DNA of 64,000 nucleotides from positions 64,397,787 to 64,461,786 of the forward strand of contig OX421962.1 of NCBI GenBank assembly GCA_949128115.1, written 5' to 3'. Positions 53,666-64,000 of this stretch are shown piece after piece. How positions within the stretch are numbered: position 1 is the stretch's first letter; each line of letters begins with the position of its first letter. The notes below the pieces were generated by a model. That model saw only the letters and a list, made by a program, of their open reading frames with translations. It ran no database searches and had not been told where the DNA came from. Source of the stretch: Anaspis maculata (lineage: Eukaryota; Arthropoda; Insecta; Coleoptera; Scraptiidae). A program made the position numbers and the translations under genes.

Positions 53666-54463
53666 CAGGGTGGTCCAGCTTAAACGTCATTAAATTCAAG
53701 GATCGATAGAGAATCAAAAATGAAGGGAACTTCCTCCAGAAAACATATGTGAGAAATGCCTAATAACGGAGATATAGCTCTTCAAAGTTGAAAATAAATT
53801 ATCGTTTTTTCCGGTCAATGTTTTTCCGCATAACTTTTGAACCATTCGACCGATTTGATTCAAGTTTGGACCAAAAGTTTGCTGAAATTATCTACTGTCG
53901 AACAATCATAACGTGTTTCATAACAAAAATTTCAGGGGCTAGATATTAAGGGGTGCCTACGATGAGAAATCATGAATTTTGTTTTGATTTTAATTTTTAG
54001 ATCTTTGAAAATGGTGCTTTTTGAGATGTTTTCCAAACCTTCAAACCTAAATATCTCCTAAACGAAGCCTCTAATCAAAATTTTACAGGAGTGACTTTTT
54101 TTCCAAATTGAACGTAGAATTAAAAAATATGAGCAGATCTCAAAAATAATTAGGGGGGGAGGGGGTAAAAAATAGGGGAGAAATAGGGCACCCCCTAATA
54201 TTTACGCCCCTGAAATTTTTTTCATGAAACACGTTGTGATTGTTCGACAGAAGATAATTTCAGTAAACCTTTGGTTCAAATTTGAATCAAATCAGTTGAA
54301 CGGTTCAAAAGTTACGCGGAAAAAACGATTATTTATTTCCAAGTTTGAAGGGCTATATCTCCGTTATTAGGCATTTCTCAAATATTTTTTCTGAAAAAAG
54401 TCCCCTTCATTTTTGATTCTCTATCGATACCCAAATTTAATGACGTTTAAGATGGACTACCTG
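53666..54463. mobile_element. TA-flanked CAGGGTG foldback element 3
   Basis: Left CAGGGTGGTCCAGCTTAAAC and right terminus (reverse complement CAGGTAGTCCATCTTAAAC) continue through TCATTAAATT, GATAGAGAATCAAAAATGAA and TAACTTTTGAACC blocks to a centre near 54060. TA on both sides. No transposase. Confidence 0.88.
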
Positions 54464-56040
54464 TAAAATGATACTCTAAAATAAAATTTTCGGATCATCA
54501 AGAAATTTTTCCAAAAAAGAAATGAAGGAACAAGGCGTTAAAAGAACACCAGTTGTTATAGTTTCTGGATGTTGTTGTATTGTTGGTTGCCTACATCACT
54601 TCAGTGGAAAATAAGAGTAGGTACGCTACACCGACTCTATACACTATTTTCCTACTACAGTGCGCTTGCGTTCGGTTGCCAAATGAGTAAGATTCCCGGC
54701 GCGTAATTGAATATTCAAACAGGTTGGTACAAATTCGACTAGAACATACGCGAAAGTGATTGATGATAGCGATGTTAGGTACAAAACTTTTTTGTGTATT
54801 TGATAGATTCCTCCACCCATTAGCCCACCATTATATTACTATTTACATTCGGTATGGTTTCAAAACGTAAAAACATAAGCGATGATTTTGCAAATGACTT
54901 TCTCTGCGATATGATATGAACACTTACAACACTCTTGAGATGTAAATGGAAGGATTGCACTACCCTGGGTACATCTGGTTGTCTCTAGCAGTAACTGCCA
55001 ATTACCAAGCAAAATGCCAATATGTGCCGCTCCTAAAAAGTACAAAAATATTGTCAATATTTTCTATTATGAGCTTCAACTTTGATTACTGTTTGACTCC
55101 CACGTGAATATTGATACGAACATTTGGAACAGTGGATGTGTTGGCAATTTGTTTTCCAGTTGGGCTTGTTAGGACCATTAGAGCATGGAATTACCATATA
55201 AGGTCCTTCTGTTGTGCAGGATTAATAAGAAAGCTGTTTTTCTAACCAAATCGCGTTCTGAAATGACATAACCTTAAAAATATTTGTCAAAACACAGCTA
55301 AAATTTCTGTTGTTTCGCCGTTAACTGTCGTCTGTCAGAATTTGTACCACCCTGGTGACGCTTGCGCTAAGATGGCCTTAAAACGAAAAGGATGTATGAC
55401 TTACCAACAAAACAATAATAGACTTTTTCGAGCGAGTAACTTCTTATGACCGGTTACACTTGGTTATAGAATTTGCCGTTTGAGCGAGGATTGGTTATAA
55501 GCGGTAAAGAATCAATCTTTGCGGTAAAGGAAGTGCCGCTGTCATTACAACATGTTAAACAGGTGGGGAGAGAACTACTTTCTTCAAGCAAAAAAATTTA
55601 ATTCAAATATACTAAAAACCATGTCTGCATACCGAGTTTCAAGTTGATCGGATCAACGTTGCGGCTGCTATCGTGATAGATTACAGACAGATACCCAGAC
55701 ACACAGTCAGACATCACTCCGAAAATGGTCTTAATAATCTTGGGAAGCGCGTTCACAATACTTCCCCTTCTCGTTGGGTGGTAGTTTCTTTAGATAGCAG
55801 ATCACGGAATTTTGGACCTCTGGACAACTAGGTTGTTTGGACAGAAATACAACAGAAAAATGCATATTAATATTTTATTGCAATCATCTGCTTTATAAAA
55901 ATACAACCATTCAACTCCACGAACAAAGCAGAAAACCGCACCATTAATAAACGAAATAATCAGAAAGTTGTTAGGTGAGTACCTACTGATCAACTGATTT
56001 ACACATAAAGGTAGTGCACGTAAAGAATTTCGACTGTAAT
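54464..56040. other. Intergenic, downstream of the PKA-like gene; no further gene seen
   Basis: Mostly unique sequence. A minus-strand open frame at 54860-55057 follows a ttttag but has no recognisable motif or partner exon and is not called. The 3'UTR of the minus-strand kinase should occupy the last few hundred bases. Confidence 0.45.
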
Positions 56041-59000
56041 TCATTGGATTTTAATGACGTCAAACTCTGTCGCAAATTCATCATTCGAGCTCGTTCTGAA
56101 TGGTTCCTCGTCGTACTGATCGAAATTGCTGGTATCACCTTCCGATCCCACTTTCGGTTTGAAGGACGGCTTGGCTTTTCTTTTCAGCACCTGGTCCCAA
56201 TCCAAAGATTTGAACCACTCGTGGCTTTTGATGTCTTTTGTGCCGCTTTTCAAAATGCCATATCTGCAACATGAGGTACCAAAAATAATTTTTGCTGATG
56301 GTGCTCTCATCAAGACGTATGTACCGGCGGGGTATTTTTAGTTTTGTTGGACATATGTCAAGAGGGAGCCATGTACTTCCTGAACTTTAATTGAACACCT
56401 CGATTATTTTTAGTTCTTACGCTCAAAATATATCAGTGGGGTTCGTATGTACGCACAAAGAGATTTATAGGAAGTATAGGCCTAGGCACCTAGGTACCTA
56501 CTTACTAAGCCATGAGTGGAAATACACTAACCCAAACTTATAGTTTCCAGCATTTCCGGATGGAAAATTTATAGGGCCATCGCAGATAGCGTTTGACGGT
56601 TGACCTCTTCTTCTCAGTACATTTCGGACTTGAACAATACAATGACATTGAGGAGTACATAGGTACTTTAAAGATGAATCTATATTTCTGCTCATATTGA
56701 AGAACGCATCATCGGATTTCCGATTCCGTTTACATTTAAAAAGAAAAACGTAAGCTTAAGGTGAATCCATATGATAGGACGGAAGTGCGTGATAGAAAGC
56801 TGATTATAATTATTTGTATATCCTCATACCGTGTAATAATCTGTAACTGGAAAATGTGTTTGAGCAGCTTCGTATGCTCTGGTGGCCTCCCAATTTTTTG
56901 TCGTTATGTTAAAATAGAAATTTGATTGATTGTTTTTCGTCAATCGTCCATTCATCTTTATTGTTAACCTAACCCTCATTTTCAAATACGGTCGAATAAA
57001 AATATTATCTTGGTAAAAAAGACCCTCTTCGCGAAAATAATCAGCTAGATAAACGAACTCGACGTTTTTGAGAAAACAACACAATCAAATGGTATTCTAA
57101 AAAATTTACGGCGTAAAATCCTCCAAAGACCTTATTCTAAAATCGGATACAGACACAACTTTTTATAGAATTCAAATTTTTCTCCGTTGAACACTATTTC
57201 CTATGTTCCTAAACTTTACAACACAATTTTGGCTGAAGTCCAAGAAAAAAATTCCCATAGATCCGTGTGTTTATAAACTAACGCACAACATGCGTTTCGG
57301 CTTTGGCAAAAGTTCATGGATGTTTTCTTTTGCGATACATATTGTTCATTTAGATAGGTACTTATTGCTTTTCAACAGATTAGGTAGGTACTTACTGTTA
57401 AGGTTCGAGAGTCTAGTCGTTCAAAGCAAAATTTACGAGCTGAAAGTTACCTACCTTTTTGTTCTGTCCACTTGTATAAGATTCCCCAACAAATCCCTTA
57501 GGGCTTTTGAAAAATGTTGAGGACACGTGAATTTTCCAGAAACAATTTTTTCGTATATTTTCATTGGGTCCTTCGCGAAAAATGGCGGATATCCTGCTGA
57601 CATCTCATAGATCAACACTCCCAACGCCCAGTAGTCCACCGACTTGTTGTACCCTTGACTAAGAATAATCTCTGGAGCCAAGTATTCCGGAGTGCCTGCA
57701 ATCAATTGTAAATTTTTAGTCCTATGATTTTTCTATTGGTCATTTTTCAACGTGTTTTAAACAGCGTGGGTAGTTTTCAAAACTACTAATGACTATTAAA
57801 GCAAAAATAACCTTTTGGTAGGTAACAACTTCTACGTCATTCAAGATACAAGAAGGCTGTTTGTAAGATGGAAAAATATATTTACATAACTACACCGATA
57901 ACAGCACGGCACAGTTGGATTTATTTTCTTTGCCTAATGACTTTCCTCGAACAGCTTTGGCGGCTATGAGGACCATAATTCTGCATCTTTATTTTTTGTA
58001 AGTAGGTACGATTTTGATTAGGTTACATAAAATAGTTTTCTGTGACAGAAAGAAATGGTCCGTACGAGTACCTACCAATGAAAAAATCCATGTTCTAACT
58101 CTGGTTGTGCTCAACTCTGGCACCATATTATAGTAACACATTTTATACAAGTGTTCATTTACCACCCCCGATTTCTCCCCTGAAAAAATTTTCTTCAAGA
58201 AATCCCGGAACAAGTAGATTTTATATTCGAGAGGGACATAATTATGATTAGGATAAGATCACTGTTCCTGCTTCATGCCCAAAGGTAGGGTAACCACACT
58301 TTCAAAAATTTCAACTAGGAAAAGGGGTCGAACATTAAATCATATTTTGGAGGCCTTCCTCATTTTAGTATGGAAGGCCTCTATAACAGGTGGTTTGATT
58401 TTGTTTTCTTTTTACACCAAAATAAAGAGCTTGAAGGCTTTCAAATCAAGTAATGTGTTATTCGACCTATTTCCATCCAAAAAATTTTAAAGGGTGGTCA
58501 CCCTGCTTTTAGAAGATGGAGCAAAAACATTGAATTTATGCTAATCATATGTCCCCCTCGAATGTAAAAATCGACCTGTCCCTGTCCTGTTCTTGGAGAA
58601 AAATTTTCCAGGGGAGAAATCGGGGTGGTGAGTTTCCGAATGAACACATTGTCTAACATACTTACCACAAAGTGTGTAAGTTCTTTGATCATCAATTTTC
58701 TTACAAAACCCCAAATCCGTAACTTTAACATATCCATCTTTGTCCACTAATAGGTTCTCCGGTTTAAGGTCCCTGTACACCATTCCCAAAAAATGGATGT
58801 ACTCAAAAGCCAAGATGACCTGCGACGCGTAAAACTTGGACATAGTCTCGTCAAACTTTTTCATATTCCTAAGATGACAGAACATTTCTCCACCATTGAT
58901 GAAGGGCATCACAATAAACAAATAAACGTTGTCTTTGAAGAAATAGTCCATGCTTATGATGAAATCAAACTTGACGGCGTCCAAAACGCGGATTTCGTAC

Positions 59001-59266
59001 ATGGTATGCTGAACCTGCTTGCTTTTCACAATATGCTGTTTTTCCATGCACTTCATGGCGAACACTTTTTGCTCTTTGATTTTGTGCTTGACCAGCACCA
59101 CTCTTCCGAAAGCACCGGCGCCGAGGGTCTGCATAATCTGGAAATCATTAATCGAAGCGTTTGGTTTAAAGTCGCCTTTGTAGCGAGTATCGAAGTCTTT
59201 TCTGGCCCTTTTCAGATAGACGTCGAACTCAATGTAGTGCTTGTTCGCCTTATCCGCTTCGCTCAT
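56041..59266 (-). CDS. PKA catalytic-subunit-like AGC kinase with DLG in place of DFG (3 exons)
   Basis: Minus-strand exons 59266-58666, 57695-57455 and 56263-56041 join in phase to 354 residues, the length of PKA-C. PKA residue numbering is almost exact: Gly loop GAGAFGRV (49-56), Lys72, Glu91, gatekeeper Met120, YRD with Asp166, Asn171, and DLG at 184-186 where PKA has DFG. The activation loop keeps a phosphorylatable Thr198 ([12 protein letters not shown]), and the tail keeps the FDQY motif that contacts ATP. Differences from canonical PKA are Phe185 to Leu, no Met-Gly myristoylation start, Tyr for the A-helix Trp, Ala188 to Cys (GFCKK), and a C-terminal extension DVIKIQ after the usual FxxF position. 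All catalytic residues are intact, so it is likely active. It is a divergent paralogue rather than the main PKA-C1, which is normally far more conserved. Confidence 0.93.
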
Positions 59267-59595
59267 TTTAGGATCTTCTCAAAGTGCGTTTCGTTCACAC
59301 TTTTTTGATTAATTGTTTTGACGTTTTGAAACAATTTGCCACAGTTGACAATAATGGGTTTCTCTGTTGGAAAAGAAGACAACAGAGAAGTAGCTACCTA
59401 CTTGGACCTTTTTGAAAAAGGTAGATAACTGGGGGTTCGTGCTGGGGGCCAATATTTGAGAATACACTATAAGTTGCATATGCGCGAATTTGCGTATGAC
59501 AATTTACGTACTTACACGTTTCTTTGTGTCAATTTTCAAGCAGTGTTCGCAAAATGAAAAACGTCTGAGTTATGTTTTCGTGAAAAAATTTTTTT
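59267..59595. promoter_or_regulatory. Upstream region of the PKA-like gene
   Basis: Between the kinase ATG and the second SINE. No TATA box or other recognised promoter element. The 5'UTR of the kinase must start in or upstream of this stretch. Confidence 0.35.
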
Positions 59596-59926
59596 TTATT
59601 CGTTCATTTAACGTTGGCCTATTTCCGCAACGAGGCCTAACACCAACGCCAGTGAATGCTTTCCTCCACTATACCGGAAATTTGGCCGAACCCTTGTGTG
59701 TTCCAACACAGGGTAGGGATTTTTAACGACCACCAACATCGCATGGGGTCGGCATCATCGTTCGTATTTTACGTGCTATGCGACACACGGCGCGTCTTGC
59801 ATTTGGCAAGATTCCAACTAAACCAAGAAGCTTGTTTTCGAGGCGAAAATCCGTCCCCGGCGGGGCACGAATCCGCGACCTCTGCAGTGGTAGTCGACCG
59901 CGCTGACCACCACACCACAAGCTCCT
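59596..59926 (-). mobile_element. tRNA-derived SINE copy 2
   Basis: Same family and strand as 37413-37760: minus-strand head GGAGCTTGTGGTGTGGTGGT then CAGCGCGGTCGACTACCACT, a B-box-like GGATTCGTGCCCC, and tail GTTAAATGAACGAATAAAA. Flanking TTTCGTGAAA-like and TTTCGTAAAT sequences may be a degraded target duplication. It is slightly shorter than copy 1 because of a deletion in the body. Confidence 0.85.
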
Positions 59927-60654
59927 CCTTTCGTAAATAAACACATGGTAGACTTGGCAACGTTGCAACTATAGGTGCATTTTATTTATTCAAGCCACCT
60001 TGATTCAAGCCCTATCCAAGCTACATCCCAAGCTTACTGAACTTTTCGAACGTTAGTTTCAATTGTTCGTATTTTCCTTGGTGTTTTCATTCTTATTCTT
60101 AGTAGTCCGGATGTTAGTGTATAATACCACGCAGTTTGAAAACAGAACAACAATATTCAGAAGAGAATTCTGTTTTTCCGGAATATTTCAGGAACCGTTT
60201 AAGATTTTCCAAAACTGTTGACTTTTCTTCGATGGGCAATATCTTGTGAATATATATATGTGCCTATTCACGTGAACCCATCTGGTTCGGTTAATGATAT
60301 ACAAATTTTATTTTTTTTAGGTATACGACGTCTGCAGTACCTGCGATTTTGACTCCTGATTTTAATCGGTCAAACATGGTCTCGGCAATAGGTAGGTACC
60401 TATGTCAAGTAGCACTGCTTGTTATGCCCAACAAATGAAAGGTATCCCCTAAATTTTGACCTTAACGTCCGGACTATAGGTTGATGAATTTTCATAACCT
60501 CCATATTTAATAAGAAAGAATACGTACAGGGGTTCACGTTTGAATTATACCCCCCCCCGAGACTTCCCCTTGAACATGATTGTAAAAATGAAAATGATTC
60601 CTATATGATTTTTTCCTATGGTCCCGTGCGGGTGCCGGCCTGACTATGAATACG
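59927..60654. other. Intergenic; no gene seen
   Basis: AT-rich sequence, no ORF or repeat recognised apart from a C8 run near 60551. Confidence 0.45.
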
Positions 60655-60825
60655 GCCCCTAAAGGTGTATACTGTATACGTCAAGACAATTCATCGAATA
60701 ATGATACATGCTACTGAAAACCTCCCTGAAAAAGTTATTTGAATGTTTTAGGTTGGTCATTCTGGAGGAGTCTGTTCACAAATGACCTTGGTGGTAATAC
60801 AGTTGTATGATCTACTATTTCAACA
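60655..60825 (+). repeat. Dispersed repeat family R, copy 3 (right half)
   Basis: It shares AAGGTGTATACTGTATACGT-type start, AAGACAATT, TTGAATGTTTTAGGTTGGTC and TGACCTTGGTGGTAATACA with 7600-7765. The left half is missing. Confidence 0.7.
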
Positions 60826-61094
60826 AGAATATAAAAGTAAAAGCTAGGGTAAAAGCAGAATGATATTTATTACCTCTTTTACTTAAAAAATCATTAGAAA
60901 GATCTCTGTTTCAAAAGTATGTACTAAATGAGTTCAAACAAGATGAGTTTTCTTATGTTGACTCACTATACTGTGCATATTTAGCCCATTTATTCTGCAA
61001 AGGAGTATGCTCTATGTCCTTCACTATTCTCGGTTTTCCGTTCAAAACAAAATTAAACCGAAAACAGTTATAAGTATGCTATGTAATTTTTTAG

Positions 61095-61950
61095 CGCACT
61101 TCTCCAAACGGGAAGGCGCTTTTGTCCTCGCTTTGTCCGTCCGTCCGTCCGTCCGTCCGTCCGTCCGTCCGTCCCCGCATCTAGTCCTAGACGAAAAGGT
61201 TTTTGCGAAAAATTTTTACTCCATTGGGTAGCTCATGACCTTGTATCCCGAACCAAGAAAAATCTTGACGAAATAATAATAAACAATGACAATAATAACA
61301 ATATAGTGTGACGCGGCATCGCCGTTGAATGCTGCATTTCAGAAGCCGGCCTGATCTCGAAAGTTATCACATGCGAGGAAGTACCCGATCTTATCATTTT
61401 ACCATAATACATATGCGGAGTTATATTTAGAGAATGATTTGAACTTTATTTTAATGAAAATTTCACATCGGTGCGAGGTGCCGATTAGTAGTTATTAATT
61501 TTTGAAAATGACTCCGAAACTACGGCTCGGCCGCAAATGATTTATTCGTTGCTTGCTGGTGCTTGATATCCTTTCCTCCGAACAAAACGAAATTCAATAC
61601 AGAAAATATTTCAACTCGAATGGGTAGCTCATGGCCTTGGTACGCGAATCAAGAAAAATTTTGCCGAAATAATCATGAACAATTACAAAAATAACATTTT
61701 GGTATAGGGCGGCTTCGCCGATCAAGTGCTGGCATTCGCGGTAAGATGTAGAAAGTTGCGATATGCAGGCAACTACAATTTCTTAATGAAATACATCACT
61801 GCATGTACGGCATTATATTTAGAGAACAATTTGAACTTTCTGTTGACAAAAACCCCACTTCGATCCGACCGTTGGGTCAATTGTTATCAATTTTTGAAAA
61901 CGACCGCAAAGCCACGGCTCGGCGCATATTACACGACCCTACAAATTTAA
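61095..61950 (+). repeat. Diverged tandem duplication with a TCCG microsatellite
   Basis: A (TCCG)n run of about nine units at 61136-61173 is followed by two roughly 400-bp units (about 61210-61530 and 61610-61930). They share GGGTAGCTCATG, AGAAAAAT, CGAAATAAT, GGCGGCATC/GGCGGCTTC, ATATTTAGAGAA and ACGGCTCGGC. The layout (microsatellite, then tandem units) resembles the HINE-like elements nearby but the sequences differ. Non-coding. Confidence 0.65.
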
Positions 61951-62189
61951 AATCAGACGTGCCGAAATAGTAATTGAACATTTTGAAATAGTCAATACTA
62001 GGTACCTGAAGGATTATGGCACTCAAATTACGAAAGATGTTCGCTCAATAACAAAAAAAAAGTAGGTAGGTATCACTAAAAATCATGTGACAAGGCTACC
62101 ATTTTGTCGGTTTTTCGATAAAAAAGAAATGTTCCAATTCAAAAGTGAACCCGATATTAGTGTTCAGGAGGTCGAAATCAGTTGGAGAA

Positions 62190-62230
62190 CATTTTTTTAT
62201 ATAAGTAACAGAATGACGCTTATGTGGCCG

Positions 62231-62265
<35 letters not shown>

Positions 62266-63056
62266 CGAGTCCGTGCAGAAATTAAGACGCTGTACTCCTT
62301 CTCGAGAATTGAAACAAGAGTCTTGGAACTTTTTTCCGATTAATAGCTGATGTCCCCAAGGGTGGCCAATGGGCACTATTTTTGTTATCCATACATCGTT
62401 ATTATTATTCTCAAAAAACAGAGATCTCCTGTGCACTTCGATGAAGTTGAACTTCTCCTCGGGAAATAAAGCTACAGCCCTTGAAGATTGAACTTTATCC
62501 GGTGGATAGCTTAGGTCCTCAAGGACCAAATAGGCAGGTTGGCTTTCATAATTCGGCCGCCATCTTGGCTGCCATATTGAAATTTCTTATTAGTGGAACG
62601 ATTGTCATGAAACTTGAAACTTACCCTTGTCTAGTACGATCATTCATTCTTATTTTCAAGCCAAATTTCATGATTGCCCCACCATCTTGGCCGCCATATT
62701 GAAATCTCTTATAAGTGGAAGGATTTTCATGAAACTTGAGAGTTACGCTTGTCTCGTACGATCATTCCTATTTTCAAGCTGAGTTTCATAATTCTGCCGC
62801 CATCTTGGCTGCCATATTGAAATCTCTTGTTAGTGGAACGATTTTCATGAAACTTGGAACTTACCCTTGTCTAGTACGATCATTTTGATTTTCAAGCCGA
62901 ATTTCATGATTCTGTCGATATTTTGGCCGCCATATTGCAATTTTTTGCCCAAGACGGTAGAACCCTAATCACTTAACATCTTGCGTTCACTAATCCTCCA
63001 AAAAGGAAGTGCGCTACTGAGCCTCATGCCCATGAGGCATATTCGCTTGTTATAAA
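62190..63056 (+). mobile_element. Helentron/HINE-like repeat, copy c
   Basis: Order: AGAATGACGCTTATGTGGCC, a TGTC microsatellite (62234-62264), a unique block with CTGTACTCCTTCTCGAG, three to four diverged 118-bp satellite units (GGCCGCCATATTGAAAT near 62560, 62690, 62810, 62925), then hairpin GCCTCATGCCCATGAGGC (63021-63038) and ATATTCGCTTGTT. Copy b has the same order and end. No Rep/helicase ORF is present, so it is non-autonomous. Confidence 0.78.
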
Positions 63057-64000
63057 TTGTCCCAAGTCACTAAAACATCTGTTGAAAACATTCAATTGGA
63101 ATCGTAAATGACGTAAAATTATTTGGCAAAAGGCACATTTCAGCGTCATACGTACCCGTATTTTTCACAGCTACGCAACTTTTATTGTGTTCTTATTCAT
63201 AATCGCATTTTTTATGATAGAGATAAACCTTAATTTTGTTGATACAGGTGAATAACCGCCATTTATCGAGATGGTAATATTTAGGAAGAAAATCTGTTGT
63301 TTATTTTCGTAGAGATTTTTCTTAATGATCGGCAAATTGGTAAGGTCCTGTAGGCAAAAAGTTAATAACCCGAGTACCACCTACACGGTATTTTACTTTG
63401 TCCAAGAGCCAAACTCGGAGAATTAGTCGATTTGCTCCAAATGTAAAGTTTCAAAAATAGATCTGTTGAGCTCATGTAAATTTCCTCTTGAAAGGTATTT
63501 CCTCCGGATTCATAATAAAACCGAACAAGCGCGTGTTTTAAGACCATGCGTGTCCGAAACAAACGTATTTATTTTCAAACGTGTTTGTTTTCGTTCTAAA
63601 TTGTTTTATATTTTCTCTTTGTTCAATTGCAGATTTCGTAAAGACCTCCAAATAGGTTGGTAGGTACGTTCAACTTCAATAAAAACGCAGGACTGAACGG
63701 TTTTGAAAAGGCTACGATGCAAAAACTGTTGATCTGATATAGTCCTAGCGGTACACGTAAAAATGGCTCTAATTGTGACAAAAGTGTGAAATTTGATGTG
63801 TGGACTCCTTAAAGCATTTAAAAGGTTTTTAGAAGGGGAGCCAAGAAAAATTTTGATTTTGATTTTTTAATTTTTTGTGACGTCATTTTTTTTATTTATT
63901 TTTTTCATTTTTGCAACCATTTAAGATTTTTTACTTTTGCTTTTGTATTATGGTGAGTAACTGCTTAATCCATAAAACGGAAGAGAAAATTTGCGAAAAA
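63057..64000. other. Intergenic to window end; no gene seen
   Basis: AT-rich sequence with short open frames only. No domain, RNA gene or repeat was recognised up to the end of the window. Confidence 0.45.

Noticed and set aside
54860..55057. Minus-strand open frame containing AHIGILLGNWQLLLE
   Set aside because: Follows a ttttag and could be an exon, but no partner exons, donor or family match could be found.

Overview
The window is animal nuclear DNA, most likely from an insect. Genes are split by GT-AG introns, coding density is low, and intergenic and intronic DNA is packed with short non-autonomous transposons. Protein matches are judged by eye from known family motifs; no database search was run. 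A hemipteran with an expanded repeat fraction would fit, but I cannot place the species.

Gene layout. 1-2.6 kb (+): two tandem kynurenine-formamidase-like alpha/beta hydrolases; the first is represented only by its last exon. 5.3-6.3 kb (-): a three-exon coiled-coil protein resembling augmin subunit HAUS7. 15.6-36.2 kb (+): the SWI/SNF ATPase Brahma in at least 12 exons, interrupted by a 200-N assembly gap that hides the HSA/BRK region. 25.8-27.0 kb (-): a complete six-exon inositol monophosphatase nested inside Brahma intron 2. 36.5-41.6 kb (-): the RNase P/MRP subunit POP1, tail to tail with Brahma, 309 bp between stop codons. 56.0-59.3 kb (-): a three-exon PKA catalytic-subunit paralogue whose DFG motif reads DLG. 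The genes are housekeeping genes with unrelated roles (tryptophan catabolism, spindle assembly, chromatin remodelling, inositol recycling, tRNA processing, cAMP signalling); I see no pathway cluster.

Repeat layout. Most of the remaining DNA consists of long inverted repeats: three copies of one 1.6-2.2 kb palindrome family (2.9, 9.0 and 22.1 kb), a 2.4 kb palindrome (41.9 kb), a 6.4 kb giant inverted repeat (44.3 kb), and at least six TA-flanked foldback elements ending in CAGGGTG or close variants. There are also two hAT-type MITEs with exact 8-bp target duplications, two tRNA-derived SINE copies, Helentron-like elements with a 118-bp internal satellite and a covarying hairpin, and several nested insertions for which the window itself contains the empty site. 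No rRNA, true tRNA gene or CRISPR array was found.

Most worth checking: the palindrome families as possible hairpin-RNA sources, the nested-insertion stack at 41.9-44.3 kb, the YY1/Pho-like motif array upstream of Brahma, the DLG PKA paralogue, and the Brahma assembly gap.
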